A DNA stretch of 64,000 nucleotides, taken from contig NZ_VIGV01000004.1 in the NCBI RefSeq assembly GCF_007858445.1, forward strand, positions 310,001-374,000, written 5' to 3'. Of the stretch, positions 31,143-42,212 are shown in pieces. The number at the start of each line of letters is the position of its first letter. Position 1 is the stretch's first letter. A program made the position numbers and the translations under genes. The DNA comes from Tsukamurella sputi (GTDB lineage: Bacteria > Actinomycetota > Actinomycetes > Mycobacteriales > Mycobacteriaceae). The notes below the pieces were generated by a model. That model was not told where the DNA came from, did not search any database, and was given only the letters and a program-made list of their open reading frames with translations.

Positions 31143-31985
31143 GTGGGATCTGAGGACGCGAGCGGAGTGCTGATCGTCGCCGGGGTGCCGATGGGCAACC
31201 CGGGGGACGCCACCGCGCGGTTGATCGCCGCACTCGGCGAGGCCGACGTGATCGCCGCCGAGGACACCCGTCGGGCCCGGTCCCTGGCCGCTTCGCTGGA
31301 CGTCGAGACCCGGGGCCGCATCCTCAGCTTCTACGACCACAACGAGCAGGGCCGCATCCCGCAGCTCCTCGCCGCCCTCGACGCGGGCGAGACGGTCCTC
31401 CTCATCACCGATGCCGGCATGCCGTCCGTCTCCGACCCCGGATACCGCCTGGTCGCGGCGGTCGTCGAGGCCGGGCACCGGGTCACCTGCCTCCCCGGAC
31501 CGTCGGCGGTCACCACCGCGCTGGCCCTGTCCGGGCTGCCCGTCGAGCGATTCCTGTTCGACGGTTTCGCCCCGCGCAAGTCCGGTGCCCGGCGGGCCTG
31601 GCTCACCGAGCTGGTCGCGGAACGTCGCGCGGCCGTCTTCTTCGAGTCGCCGCACCGCCTGGCCGAGACGCTCGCCGACGCTGCGGAGGTCCTCGGAACC
31701 GATCGTCGCGCCGCGGTGTGTCGCGAGCTCACGAAGACCTACGAGGAGGTCCGGCGCGGCACGCTGGGCGAGCTCGCCGTCTGGGCCGCCGACGGCGTGC
31801 GCGGGGAGATCACCGTCGTGGTCGAGGGCGCCGCGGCCGTCTCGGCGAACCCGGAGGACCACGTCGCCGCCGTGCTGCGCCGCGTCGACGCCGGAGAACG
31901 TCTCAAGGACGCGTGCGCCGCGGTCGCCGCCGAGACCGGTGCGTCCAAGCGGGAGCTCTACGAGGCGGCGCTCGCCGCCCGCTGA
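31143..31985 (+). CDS. rsmI: 16S rRNA (cytidine(1402)-2'-O)-methyltransferase RsmI
   Basis: 280 aa. LIVAGVPMGNPGDATARLIA, then VIAAEDTRRARSLA, LITDAGMPSVSDPGYRLVAA, CLPGPSAVTTALALSGLPVE and FFESPHRLAETL are the RsmI/tetrapyrrole-methylase motifs in the expected order. It methylates the ribose of C1402 in the decoding centre of 16S rRNA using SAM. TAGGGT ends 7 nt before the GTG, so the mRNA may be leaderless. Its last 28 bp overlap the end of a convergent membrane-protein gene. Confidence 0.95.
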   Translation: MGSEDASGVLIVAGVPMGNPGDATARLIAALGEADVIAAEDTRRARSLAASLDVETRGRILSFYDHNEQGRIPQLLAALDAGETVLLITDAGMPSVSDPGYRLVAAVVEAGHRVTCLPGPSAVTTALALSGLPVERFLFDGFAPRKSGARRAWLTELVAERRAAVFFESPHRLAETLADAAEVLGTDRRAAVCRELTKTYEEVRRGTLGELAVWAADGVRGEITVVVEGAAAVSANPEDHVAAVLRRVDAGERLKDACAAVAAETGASKRELYEAALAAR

Positions 31986-32452
31986 TCCCGCGCCCCTGTC
32001 ACCGGCCGGGTCAGGATCAGGCGCAGCACGCCCACCACGACGATGCCGCCGACGGCGAGGTCGAGGTAGTGGCACGCCATCGCTCCGAGATATGTCGGGC
32101 CGCCCCAGGCGTTGACGGTGAAGTTCGGGTCCAGCCCGGCCAGCACCTGCACGCCCGCCCGGAAAGCAGCGAAGACCAGCAGGAACAGCAGCGGCGCCGC
32201 GAGCACCAGCCTTGCCGGGGTGAGGGCGGGCGCGCGGGGAGGCCACCGTCGGGCCCGGATCGCGAGCACGAGGAGCACGCCCACCACGGCCACCACCGCG
32301 TGCTGCGGCCACGCCGCGGTCCAGGGCACGAAGCCGGCGATCTCCGGATCGCGGCGGGTGTAGAGGTGGCCGCCGAAGGCGAGCCCGGCGACGAAGGCCA
32401 CCGCGAGAAGCCCGAGGAAGCCGCGGAGCGCGGGGGAGCGGAGGTCGATCAT
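31958..32452 (-). CDS. small four-TM membrane protein, unknown
   Basis: Not recognised. 164 aa with four hydrophobic segments (for example GFLGLLAVAFVAGLAFGGHL, AVVAVVGVLLVLAIRA, LVLAAPLLFLLVFAAF and YLDLAVGGIVVVGVLRLIL). His and Asp residues lie near membrane borders (GGHLYTRRDPEIAG, MACHYLDLA). Its 3' end overlaps rsmI by 28 bp in the convergent direction, unusual but consistent with a real gene because the membrane pattern is coherent. pabB ends 35 bp upstream of its start on the same strand, so they may be cotranscribed. Confidence 0.7.
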   Translation of the reverse strand: MIDLRSPALRGFLGLLAVAFVAGLAFGGHLYTRRDPEIAGFVPWTAAWPQHAVVAVVGVLLVLAIRARRWPPRAPALTPARLVLAAPLLFLLVFAAFRAGVQVLAGLDPNFTVNAWGGPTYLGAMACHYLDLAVGGIVVVGVLRLILTRPVTGARDQRAASAAS

Positions 32453-32487
32453 GCGCCGAGCCTGTCAGCGCCCGGCGCGCGCCGTCG

Positions 32488-33606
32488 TCACCCGTGCGGG
32501 GGAGATCCGCGGAAGCCGACGATCGACGCCGCCTTGTCTAGGCATTCGCGCCACTCGGCATCGGGATCGGAGTCGATGGTGATCCCGCCGCCCACGCCGA
32601 GCCGCAGCGCGCCGTCTCGCGCTTCGACGGTGCGGATCGCGACATTGAGGTCCAGTCCGGTCAGCGGGTGGTCGATGCCGATGGCGCCGCAGTAGCTGCC
32701 GCGGGTGTGCCGCTCCCACGCCGTGATGCGCTCGCGGGCGGCGAGTTTCGGGGTGCCCGTGACCGAGGCCGGCGGGAAGGTGGCGTCCAGCAGCTCGGCG
32801 CGGGAGATGCCGGGCCGCTGGCGTGCGGTCACCGTCGAGACCAGGTGCCAGACGCCGGGCGCGGGCTCGACCCGCAGCAGCTCCGGTGTCCGGACGGTGC
32901 CGGTCACCGCGACCCGGCTCAGGTCGTTGCGCACCAGGTCGACGATCATCACGTTCTCGGCGACATCCTTGGCGCTCGCTCGTAGCTCCTCCGGCGCGTG
33001 GTCCAGCGGCAGCGTGCCCTTGATGGGGCGCTCGACCAGAAGACCACCGCGCTCGGTGAGGAAGGTCTCGGGGGAGAAGGACGCGATCGCGCCCCAGTCG
33101 CCCTCGAGGTAGGCCGCCTTCGCGGGCCGGGTCGCGGCGGCGATGTCCACGAACAGGTCGAGCGGGTCGCCGGTCAGCGCGCCGGAGAAGCGGGTGCACA
33201 CGTTCACCTGGTAGACGTCGCCCGCGCGGATCGCCTCCTGGCAGGCGAGGACCGCAGCCCGGTGATCGTCCCGGTCGGGCGCGGTCCACTCGGAACCCCA
33301 CGAACGCGGCGCGGGGGCCGTCCGCGGGATCGGAAAAGACGGATCGGTGCAGGTCCAGTGACCGTTGGCGTCCAGGAGCAGCAGTACGCCCGGGTCGCCG
33401 CCGATGGTCTCCGGGACGAGCCGCGGCTCGTCCGTCGCGTCCGGGTACCCGACGATGCCGAGCCACGGTGCCCCGTCGGGCCGGTCGCCGGGCCGGAGCG
33501 CGGGCTCCGGGGCGATGACGGCGCGGTACCCGCCCCATGAGCCGATCAGCGCAGCGGGACGGTGGCCGCGCTCCCGCAGAGCACGCAGCATCTCGACCGG
33601 TTGCAC
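32488..33606 (-). CDS. pabB: aminodeoxychorismate synthase component I
   Basis: 372 aa of the anthranilate synthase/PabB family. AIRAGDVYQVNVCTRFSGAL, SFSPETFL, IKGTLPLDHAPEELRASAKD, VAENVMIVDLVRNDLSRVAV and FPPASVTGTPKLAARERI form the chorismate-binding site. With the glutaminase PabA it converts chorismate to 4-amino-4-deoxychorismate for folate synthesis. Position between rsmI and metG matches the mycobacterial order (Rv1005c). PabB, rather than salicylate synthase or TrpE, is favoured by length and context. Confidence 0.9.
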   Translation of the reverse strand: MQPVEMLRALRERGHRPAALIGSWGGYRAVIAPEPALRPGDRPDGAPWLGIVGYPDATDEPRLVPETIGGDPGVLLLLDANGHWTCTDPSFPIPRTAPAPRSWGSEWTAPDRDDHRAAVLACQEAIRAGDVYQVNVCTRFSGALTGDPLDLFVDIAAATRPAKAAYLEGDWGAIASFSPETFLTERGGLLVERPIKGTLPLDHAPEELRASAKDVAENVMIVDLVRNDLSRVAVTGTVRTPELLRVEPAPGVWHLVSTVTARQRPGISRAELLDATFPPASVTGTPKLAARERITAWERHTRGSYCGAIGIDHPLTGLDLNVAIRTVEARDGALRLGVGGGITIDSDPDAEWRECLDKAASIVGFRGSPPHG

Positions 33607-33771
33607 CGCGCCATCCTGTCATGCGCCCGGATCCGCCGAATGGGGGACGGATGTCGGGGAGAAATAGGGAATTCGCCTGATGTGCCGGGCGGCGGAAGGC
33701 GGAAGAGTACGAGGTGGCCGGCGGATCTCTCCCACCCGATCCGCCCGCCACCCGAACCACGAGGAGGAGCG

Positions 33772-34044
33772 ATGAACCCGGTGATCGACGGCGGCACGGA
33801 CCTCGGCGGACGGCTGGCCTGGGTGCATGTCGCCCACGGCGAGCGCAGCCAGGTCCGGTTCTACGCGGAGGGCGAGTACGCGGGTACCGCCACCGCGCTG
33901 CCGACCGTCGACACCGAGGTCATCGGCGTGGACTACGACGTGGTCTACGTCCGTTACGGCCGTGACATCGCCCGCTTCCGGCTCGACGAGTCCGGCGCCG
34001 TCATCGCGCTGGACGCGGTACCTGTCGCCGAGGTCGCCGGCTGA
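33772..34044 (+). CDS. small hypothetical protein
   Basis: 90 aa, unknown. Start ATG 33772 has a strong GGAGGAG ribosome site 5 nt upstream. The protein looks all-beta, with alternating hydrophobic strands (RLAWVHVAHGERSQVRFYAE, TEVIGVDYDVVYVRYGRDIA) and no signal peptide or membrane segment. The last 44 bp overlap the 3' end of the convergent rhomboid-like gene. Promoter and ribosome site support expression despite the small size. Confidence 0.6.
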   Translation: MNPVIDGGTDLGGRLAWVHVAHGERSQVRFYAEGEYAGTATALPTVDTEVIGVDYDVVYVRYGRDIARFRLDESGAVIALDAVPVAEVAG

Positions 34045-34639
34045 CCAGGAGCACGATTCCGAGGATCCCACCGAGGACGACCGCTATCGCGTGCTCGTCG
34101 CGCAGTACTACGAGCGCCGGCCCGACGACGGCCAGGACACCCAGGGCGAACCGACCGGAGCGCGTGACGAGGGGTGCCGCTGTCACGGCCGCCGCGACGG
34201 CGAGCGTCATCGTCGCCAGGGAGCTCCCCGCCCCGTCGGGGAAGCCGAGCGTGAGGGCGAGCAGATTCCCGACGGTGCCGCCGACGACCCACACCGCCGG
34301 GCCGAGCGCGCGCCCGAACACCTGCGCGGCGAGCAGTGCCGTGATCACGAGGGTGATCAGGTTGAAGGCCATGCCCCAGACGCCGCCGCCCTGCACCAGA
34401 TACGAGGTGACCAGCCGCCACAGCTCGCCTCGGTCGATCGCCGCGGCGGACCGCTCCCATGCCTGTTCGAGTCGCGGATGGAGGAGTTCGGCCACCGATC
34501 CCGCGATCACGATCGCGATGATCGCGACCGGCCAGAGCCATCGCCGTCGTGCGTCGGCGGAGAGATCGGCGGGAGGGGTGAGGCGGAGGATCCGCCAGGT
34601 CGCGAGGAACAGCAGTCCGTAGAGAAAGCTCAGTGTCAT
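34001..34639 (-). CDS. rhomboid-like membrane protein
   Basis: 212 aa from ATG 34639; an in-frame upstream start (34768) would add 43 residues without any membrane feature. About six hydrophobic segments. GELWRLVTSYLVQGGGVWGM followed by AFNLITL corresponds to the rhomboid R-x-x-T...N region (N93). GAGSSLA (S139/S140) is a possible variant of the catalytic GxSG, and DEHAIAVVLGGILGIVLL has a histidine (H183) where the last helix of the dyad is expected. The serine motif is not canonical, so protease activity is uncertain. The 3' end overlaps a convergent 90-aa gene. Confidence 0.65.
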   Translation of the reverse strand: MTLSFLYGLLFLATWRILRLTPPADLSADARRRWLWPVAIIAIVIAGSVAELLHPRLEQAWERSAAAIDRGELWRLVTSYLVQGGGVWGMAFNLITLVITALLAAQVFGRALGPAVWVVGGTVGNLLALTLGFPDGAGSSLATMTLAVAAAVTAAPLVTRSGRFALGVLAVVGPALVVLRDEHAIAVVLGGILGIVLLVSRRPRRQVPRPAR

Positions 34640-34824
34640 ATCCGAATCCGTATCGTGCGCTTGCAGTTCACTGAGGATGCTGCCCGCTCCGGGGCCTCGT
34701 GCGGTATCCCTCGGAGGTGGGAGATCCGGCCGCTGCGGCGGGACGGGCGCGGCCGGACCGAGCGGCACAGCCCGCGAAACGTGCTTGCCGGATTCGGGGA
34801 AGGCACCGATAAGCTGGGCCCATC

Positions 34825-36378
34825 ATGGCTGCAGACAAGGCTTTCTACATCACCACGGCGATCGCCTACCCGAACGGCGTGCCCCACATCGGGCACGCCT
34901 ACGAGTACATCGCCACCGACGTGATCGCGCGCTTCCAGCGACTCGACGGATTCGACGTCTTCTTCCTGACGGGCACCGACGAGCACGGCCTGAAGATGCA
35001 GCAGACCGCCGCCAAGGAGGGCATCGAGACCAAGGCCCTCGCCGATCGCAACGCCGCCGCCTTCGAGGCGCTGCAGCGGGCCGTCGGCTCGACCTTCGAC
35101 CGCTTCATCCGCACCACGGACGCCGACCACTACGAGGCGTCGAAGGCGATCTGGCAGAAGATGGTCGACGCGGGCGACATCTACCTGGGCAAGTACTCGG
35201 GCTGGTACTCCGTGCGCGACGAGGCCTACTACGCCGAGGACGAGACCACCGTCACCGAGGACGGCACCCGCGTCTCCACCGACACCGGCACCGAGGTCGA
35301 GTGGACCGAGGAGGCGTCCTACTTCTTCAAGCTGTCCGCCTACCAGGACCGGCTGCTCGCACTGCTGGACCGTGAGGGCGGCTACCTCGAGCCCGCGACG
35401 CGCCGCAACGAGATCGTCAGCTTCATCAAGGGCGGCCTCAAGGACCTCTCGATCAGCCGCGACACCTTCGACTGGGGCGTGCCGGTCCCGGGCGATCCGG
35501 ACCACGTGATGTACGTGTGGGTCGACGCGCTGACCAACTACCTCACCGGCGCCGGCTACCCGGACACCGAGTCGGAGCAGTTCCGCACGTTCTGGCCGCC
35601 GAAGCTCCAGATCATCGGCAAGGACATCATCCGCTTCCACGCGGTCTTCTGGCCGGCGTTCCTGATGAGCGCGGGCATCGAGCTGCCCGAGCGCGTCTTC
35701 GCCCACGGCTTCCTGTTCAACAAGGGCGAGAAGATGAGCAAGTCGGTCGGCAACGTCGTCGATCCGCACGCCCTCATCGCCGAGTACGGCCTCGACGCGC
35801 TGCGTTTCTTCCTGCTCCGCGAGGTCAGCTTCGGCCAGGACGGCAGCTACAGCCACGAGGCGATCGTGGGCCGGATCAACGCCGACCTGGCCAACGAGCT
35901 CGGCAACCTCGCGCAGCGCTCATTGTCGATGATCAACAAGAACTGCGCGGGCACGGTGCCCACACCGGGGCCGTTCACGCGCGACGACGAGGCGTTGCTC
36001 GCCCGCGCCGACGGCCTGCTCGAGACCTCCCGCCGGCACGTCGGCGATCAGGCCCTGCACCTGTACCTGGAGTCGATCTGGGAGGTGCTCGCCGAGACGA
36101 ACAGGTACTTCTCCGCGCAGGAGCCGTGGAAGCTCAAGGCGAGCGACCCTGACCGTATGGGCACGGTGCTGTACGTCACCGCCGAGGTGGTCCGCCAGGT
36201 CGCGCTGCTGCTGCAGCCGGTGATGCCGGAGTCGGCCGAGGAACTGCTGACCCTGCTGGAGCAGCCGAAGGATCGGCGGACCTTCGAGGCCGTCGGCACG
36301 CGGCTGGTGCCCGGCACCGCGCTGCCCAAGCCGCAGGGCGTCTTCCCGCGCTACGTCGAGCCCGAGCCGGCGGAGTAG
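34825..36378 (+). CDS. metG: methionine-tRNA ligase
   Basis: 517 aa class I synthetase. HIGH is literally present ([16 protein letters not shown], residues 21-24) and KMSKS is intact ([20 protein letters not shown]). There are no Cys pairs in the connective region, so this is the zinc-free MetG2-like form, also found in mycobacteria (Rv1007c). It charges initiator and elongator tRNA with methionine. TAAGCT upstream is a possible -10 box. The gene is single; the next gene converges. In M. tuberculosis the gene is on the opposite strand relative to tatD, so local order is rearranged. Confidence 0.96.
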   Translation: MAADKAFYITTAIAYPNGVPHIGHAYEYIATDVIARFQRLDGFDVFFLTGTDEHGLKMQQTAAKEGIETKALADRNAAAFEALQRAVGSTFDRFIRTTDADHYEASKAIWQKMVDAGDIYLGKYSGWYSVRDEAYYAEDETTVTEDGTRVSTDTGTEVEWTEEASYFFKLSAYQDRLLALLDREGGYLEPATRRNEIVSFIKGGLKDLSISRDTFDWGVPVPGDPDHVMYVWVDALTNYLTGAGYPDTESEQFRTFWPPKLQIIGKDIIRFHAVFWPAFLMSAGIELPERVFAHGFLFNKGEKMSKSVGNVVDPHALIAEYGLDALRFFLLREVSFGQDGSYSHEAIVGRINADLANELGNLAQRSLSMINKNCAGTVPTPGPFTRDDEALLARADGLLETSRRHVGDQALHLYLESIWEVLAETNRYFSAQEPWKLKASDPDRMGTVLYVTAEVVRQVALLLQPVMPESAEELLTLLEQPKDRRTFEAVGTRLVPGTALPKPQGVFPRYVEPEPAE

Positions 36379-36404
36379 CCCGCCGGGCCGGGCCCGAGCG
36401 CTGG

Positions 36405-37547
36405 TCAGGGATTCTTCGCGAGGATCGTGTACTGCGCCGCGGCCGCCTGCTGCATCGCGAGCAGCGAATCGGCCGACAGCGTGTACATGAAGCGCCCCAC
36501 GTGGCCGGTGCAGCCGAAGGTCCCGTCGTCGAGGTACTTGCTGCACTGGAGCCCCGGGACGCCGGCGGGGCCTGCGGCGTCCTGCTTCGTGGTGGACGCC
36601 CGTCCGCGCCGGGCCGCGGCCAGCGTCGTCGCCGCTTCCGCGTCCCGCGTGCGGTAGACGACCGTCTTGCCCTGCCCGACGGCGTCGACTCCCGCCCGGC
36701 GGTAGACGTCCGCGTAGGAGATGTCCTCGATCCGCAGCAGTAGGCCGGCGAGGTCGTAGTAGTTGTTCGCGATCTCCTTGGCTGCGACCGGCGGATTCGC
36801 CTCGTACAGGGTGCGGGCCAGAATGCCCTTGTCGTCGCTGGGCAGGTCCCTGACCGAACCGGAGGGCGTCGGCTGGAACCGCGTCACCGCGGGCACCTGC
36901 AGCGAGTACGCCTTCGAGACGAGGCCGACCGCCTCGCCGGTGGTCGGTGCGGTGCCGCTGACGTTGATCACGAAGGATCCCTCGGCCCGGTAGGAGTCGA
37001 CGGTTCCGGGGGTGAACTCCGTCGCGAACACCCCGTCGATCCCGGCGATCTGCCGTTGCGCGCCGGCCCCCTTCTTGACCGCCTCGAGTGCCCGCGCGGC
37101 GGTCGACGGGTCGTCGAACCGGTACAGGCCCACGCGCAGCGCCACGCTCGGGTTCTCGAGCTTGTCGCCGCGCGTCGTGGTCATGCCGACGCGCATGCCG
37201 TTGATGCTGAACGCCGACGCCGTCGCATCGGGGACGCGCTTGCTGAGGTCGAGTCCGTTCAGGACGGGGTAGGACCGCAGCGCGATCCCGCCGATGGTGA
37301 GCCGGGGGTCGACGTCGGAGACCTGGATCAGGGCGCCGCCCATCCTGTTGCCCTCGATGATCCAGCCGCCGTCGGTCGACGAGGGCGGGATGTCGCGCAG
37401 GGTCGTCGGATTGCTGCCGACGTCGAGGCCGGCCGGTATCGCGGGCGCGCTCGACGCGGCGGTCGGCGTCCCGGGCACGGTCGAGTCGCAGGCCGCGAGC
37501 ACGACGGCGGCACCGACCACGATCGCCGACAGGACGGTCTTGTTCAT
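36405..37547 (-). CDS. DUF7373-type lipoprotein, second of tandem pair
   Basis: 380 aa. Signal peptide with lipobox VVLAACDS. About 35-40% of residues appear shared with the protein encoded just upstream, in the same order: GNRMGG/DEALIQ, VDPRLTIGG, LRSYP, VPDATA, NGMRVGMTTTRGD, VALRVGLYRFD, FTPGTVDSY, VINVSGTAPTT, YYDLAG, VYRTRDA. It therefore arose by duplication. Such paired lipoproteins are common in Gordonia, Nocardia and relatives and are grouped as DUF7373; function unknown. Two Cys near the end (LQCSKYLDDGTFGCTG) may pair. The gap to the upstream gene is 14 bp, one operon. Confidence 0.8.
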   Translation of the reverse strand: MNKTVLSAIVVGAAVVLAACDSTVPGTPTAASSAPAIPAGLDVGSNPTTLRDIPPSSTDGGWIIEGNRMGGALIQVSDVDPRLTIGGIALRSYPVLNGLDLSKRVPDATASAFSINGMRVGMTTTRGDKLENPSVALRVGLYRFDDPSTAARALEAVKKGAGAQRQIAGIDGVFATEFTPGTVDSYRAEGSFVINVSGTAPTTGEAVGLVSKAYSLQVPAVTRFQPTPSGSVRDLPSDDKGILARTLYEANPPVAAKEIANNYYDLAGLLLRIEDISYADVYRRAGVDAVGQGKTVVYRTRDAEAATTLAAARRGRASTTKQDAAGPAGVPGLQCSKYLDDGTFGCTGHVGRFMYTLSADSLLAMQQAAAAQYTILAKNP

Positions 37548-37561
37548 CGTGTCCCCTCGGG

Positions 37562-38737
37562 CTACGGCGTGGTGGCGAGGATGGTGAACTGTGCCGCCGC
37601 CTTCTGGCGGGCCAGTCCGGCGTCGGTGTCGTCGACCGATGCGACGTAGCGGCCCACGGGAATCCAGCAGTAGGTGCGGTCGCCGCCGGTCATGCACTTG
37701 ACCGAAGGCAGCTGCGGAATGCCGGCCACGGCCGGGTTCTTGCTCGCGGCCGTCTGCACCATCGTGGTGGCGGCGGCCGCGTCCCGGGTGCGGTAGACGA
37801 CGCTGCCGGCCTGGCCGACGAGGTCGATGCCGGCGGCGGTGACAGTGGTCAGGTTGCCGATGTCCTGCACGCGGTGCTTGTAGCCCGCCAGGTCGTACCA
37901 GTTCTCGAACAGCGAGGCGTCCGACGAATCGGGCTGCGGCAGGGTCCGGGAAACGATGCCGTCCTTGTCGATGTCGACCGTCTGGATCTTGTCGACGGGA
38001 GTGGGCGTGAAGCCCTTGAGCTTGGGCAGTTCCAGGCCGAGGGCCTTCGTCACGAACTGTGCGCCCTGATCCGTGCTGGGGCCGGTGCCGCTGACGTTGA
38101 CGACGATCGCCCCCTGCGCGACGTAGGAGTCGACGGTGCCGGGCTTGAACTCGGACGCGAGCACGTCGGGGGCTCCGTCGACGGTGATCGCGACGGGCCG
38201 TGCGCCCGCGGTCGCGCTGCGCACCGCGTCGATCGCCTTCTTCGCGGCCTCGGCGGAGTCGAACCGGTACAGACCGATCCGCACCGCGACGCCGGGGTTC
38301 TTGAGGGCGTCGCCGCGGGTGGTGGTCATCCCCACCCGGAAGCCGTTGGCGGCGAAGGCGGCGGCGGTGGCGTCGGGGACGCGGGTGTTCAGTCCGGCCG
38401 CCTCGACGATGGGGTACGAGCGCAGGCTCGCGCCGCCGATCGTCAGGCGCGGGTCGACCTCGTTCGCCTGGATCAACGCCTCGTCGCCCATCCGGTTCCC
38501 CTCGGCCACCCACGACCGGTTCGCGGAGACGGTGATCGTGCGGGCCTTCGTCGGGTAGGCGCCCGTGTCGAGTCCCGCGGGCACCGGGACGGCGGGGCCG
38601 GCGGACGTGCCCGCGGCGACCGACGCGGTCGTCGACGCCGACGAGGGCCCGGCGACGGGGTCGCCCGCGGTGGTGCTGCACGCGGCGAGCAGCGCGGTGC
38701 CGCCCACGAGGGCTGCGGACAGGATCGACTTCTTCAT
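37562..38737 (-). CDS. DUF7373-type lipoprotein, first of tandem pair
   Basis: 391 aa, lipid-anchored (lipobox ALLAACST after a short basic signal peptide), then a Ser/Thr/Ala-rich linker and the paired-repeat core shared with the downstream paralogue. A Cys pair near the end (VKCMTGGDRTYCWIP) is conserved in position with the paralogue. Function is not known. The gene is divergent from tatD with a 118-bp gap, so the operon promoter lies there. Confidence 0.8.
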   Translation of the reverse strand: MKKSILSAALVGGTALLAACSTTAGDPVAGPSSASTTASVAAGTSAGPAVPVPAGLDTGAYPTKARTITVSANRSWVAEGNRMGDEALIQANEVDPRLTIGGASLRSYPIVEAAGLNTRVPDATAAAFAANGFRVGMTTTRGDALKNPGVAVRIGLYRFDSAEAAKKAIDAVRSATAGARPVAITVDGAPDVLASEFKPGTVDSYVAQGAIVVNVSGTGPSTDQGAQFVTKALGLELPKLKGFTPTPVDKIQTVDIDKDGIVSRTLPQPDSSDASLFENWYDLAGYKHRVQDIGNLTTVTAAGIDLVGQAGSVVYRTRDAAAATTMVQTAASKNPAVAGIPQLPSVKCMTGGDRTYCWIPVGRYVASVDDTDAGLARQKAAAQFTILATTP

Positions 38738-38855
38738 GCGTTCTCCTCTGGTGTGCCGGGGGCGAGCACATCACGCGAGCCTTCGTGGCCGCTTAACGGT
38801 GGATTAAACATGGTCCGGGCGAACCCGGTGCGGCGACTACCGGAACAATGAGGGC

Positions 38856-39704
38856 ATGGGTAAGAAGAAGCCGCCGCCTCCGCTGCCCGAGCCGCTGTCC
38901 GGCCTCGTCGACGCGCACACGCACCTCGACGGATGCCGCGCGCGCACGCCCGAGGCGGTGCGGGAGCTGCTCGACCGTTCCGCGTCCGTCGGCGTCGGCC
39001 GCGTGGTCACCGTCGCGTGCGATCTCGAGCAGGCCCGCTACGTCATCGACGCGTCCCGGTGGGACGAGCGCGTCTTCGCCGCCGTCGCGCTGCATCCGAC
39101 CGACGCCCACCAGCTCGAGGTCGACGGCGCGCCGCAGGAACTCGAGCGTCTGGCATCCGATCCGCGGTGCGTGGCGATCGGGGAGACGGGGCTGGACTGG
39201 TACTGGCTGGGCAAGCGGGAGGACGTGGCGACGCCCGCACAGCAGCATGCGGCCTTCGAGTGGCACATCGACCTGGCGAAGCGGTTGGGCAAGCCGCTGA
39301 TGATCCACAACCGGGAGGCCGACGCCGACATCCTGGCGGACCTGGAGCGCTTCGGTGCGCCCGAGACGGTGATCTTCCACTGCTTCTCCGGCGACGCGGC
39401 GATGGCGCGCGAGTGCGTCGATCGTGGCTACGTCCTGAGCTTCTCGGGCACGGTCACGTTCACGAATGCAACGGACCTGCAGGAGGCGGCGCGGCTCGTC
39501 CCCGACGATCAACTGCTCGTCGAGACCGATGCGCCATATCTCACACCCCACCCGTACCGGGGTACCCCCAACGAGTCGTACTGCATTCCGTACACCGCGC
39601 GATACCTCGCTGACCTGCGAGGAGTCGCTCCTGAGCAGATCGCTGCGGCCACTACCGCGACGGCGGACAGAGTGTTCGGCGCCACATTCGCGGGCGCGAA
39701 ATGA
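38856..39704 (+). CDS. tatD: TatD-family metal-dependent deoxyribonuclease
   Basis: 282 aa. GLVDAHTHLDGC gives the first two metal-binding histidines, AIGETGLDWYW the bridging Glu, LMIHNREADADIL, VIFHCFSGDAAMA and LLVETDAPYLTPHPYRG the remaining histidines and the final Asp. This is the TatD nuclease pattern (Rv1008). It acts on DNA ends in repair or degradation. The start carries a basic Pro-rich leader (MGKKKPPPPLPEPLSG). It is followed by the rpfB promoter region. Confidence 0.93.
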   Translation: MGKKKPPPPLPEPLSGLVDAHTHLDGCRARTPEAVRELLDRSASVGVGRVVTVACDLEQARYVIDASRWDERVFAAVALHPTDAHQLEVDGAPQELERLASDPRCVAIGETGLDWYWLGKREDVATPAQQHAAFEWHIDLAKRLGKPLMIHNREADADILADLERFGAPETVIFHCFSGDAAMARECVDRGYVLSFSGTVTFTNATDLQEAARLVPDDQLLVETDAPYLTPHPYRGTPNESYCIPYTARYLADLRGVAPEQIAAATTATADRVFGATFAGAK

Positions 39705-39730
39705 ACAGAAGCTGGCACGGTCCCCACTTC

Positions 39731-41290
<1,560 letters not shown>

Positions 41291-41308
41291 CTCGGTAGAG
41301 TCACACCG

Positions 41309-42202
41309 GTGACCGGCGCCGAATTCAAGAATCAGGCACGACTGCTCGGCCCCGCGGAGATCCGCGCGCTGGCCGGGCAGTTGTCCGTTCGTCCCACGAA
41401 GACGCTGGGCCAGAACTTCGTGCACGACCCGAACACGGTCCGCAAGATCGTCGCCGCGGCCGACGTGCGCCCCGACGACATCGCTCTCGAGGTCGGGCCG
41501 GGCCTGGGATCGCTCACCCTTGCGCTGCTCGACGCCGCCGCCTCGGTCACGGCGATCGAGATCGACCCCGTTCTCGCGGAACAACTCCCGAAGACGGTGG
41601 CGGAGCGCGCGCCCGAGCTGGCCGGGAATCTCACCGTGATCGGCGAGGACGCGCTCAAGGTCACCGGCGCGCAGGTCTGCGCCGCGGGCGCTCCGACCGT
41701 CCTCGTCGCGAACCTCCCGTACAACGTCTCGGTCCCCGTGCTGCTGCACCTGCTCGCCGAGGTGCCCACCCTGCGGACGGTGCTGGTGATGGTGCAGCTC
41801 GAGGTGGCCGATCGGCTCGCCGCGGCACCGGGCTCCCGGGTGTACGGCGTCCCGTCGGTGAAGGCGGCCTACTACGGGCGCGTGCGCAAGGCCGGCACCG
41901 TCGGGCGGGCGGTGTTCTGGCCCGAGCCCAACGTCGAATCGGGCCTGGTCCGCATCGATCTGCACGAGCCCGACGGGCGGCTCGACGTCGACCGCGCGCG
42001 GCTCTGGGCCGCGGTCGACGCGGCCTTCGCACAGCGCCGCAAAACCCTGCGGGCCGCGCTGGCGACGTGGGCGGGTTCGCCCGCGGCCGCGGAGGAACTG
42101 CTGGTCGCCGCGGGTATCGATCCCCGGGAACGGGGTGAGAAGCTGTCGGTCGAGCAGTTCGCCAAGCTCGCCTCCGTCCGGCCCGCGGCCTCGGCACCGT
42201 AG
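41309..42202 (+). CDS. rsmA: 16S rRNA dimethyladenosine transferase KsgA/RsmA
   Basis: 297 aa. [18 protein letters not shown] opens the SAM-binding domain; [16 protein letters not shown] is motif [14 protein letters not shown] motif II and [19 protein letters not shown] the catalytic NLPY motif. It dimethylates two adjacent adenines near the 3' end of 16S rRNA in late small-subunit assembly. It starts with GTG 18 bp after rpfB and precedes ispE by 10 bp; the rpfB-ksgA-ispE operon is conserved in Mycobacteriales. Confidence 0.96.
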   Translation: MTGAEFKNQARLLGPAEIRALAGQLSVRPTKTLGQNFVHDPNTVRKIVAAADVRPDDIALEVGPGLGSLTLALLDAAASVTAIEIDPVLAEQLPKTVAERAPELAGNLTVIGEDALKVTGAQVCAAGAPTVLVANLPYNVSVPVLLHLLAEVPTLRTVLVMVQLEVADRLAAAPGSRVYGVPSVKAAYYGRVRKAGTVGRAVFWPEPNVESGLVRIDLHEPDGRLDVDRARLWAAVDAAFAQRRKTLRAALATWAGSPAAAEELLVAAGIDPRERGEKLSVEQFAKLASVRPAASAP

Positions 42203-42212
42203 TCTGGACCGC

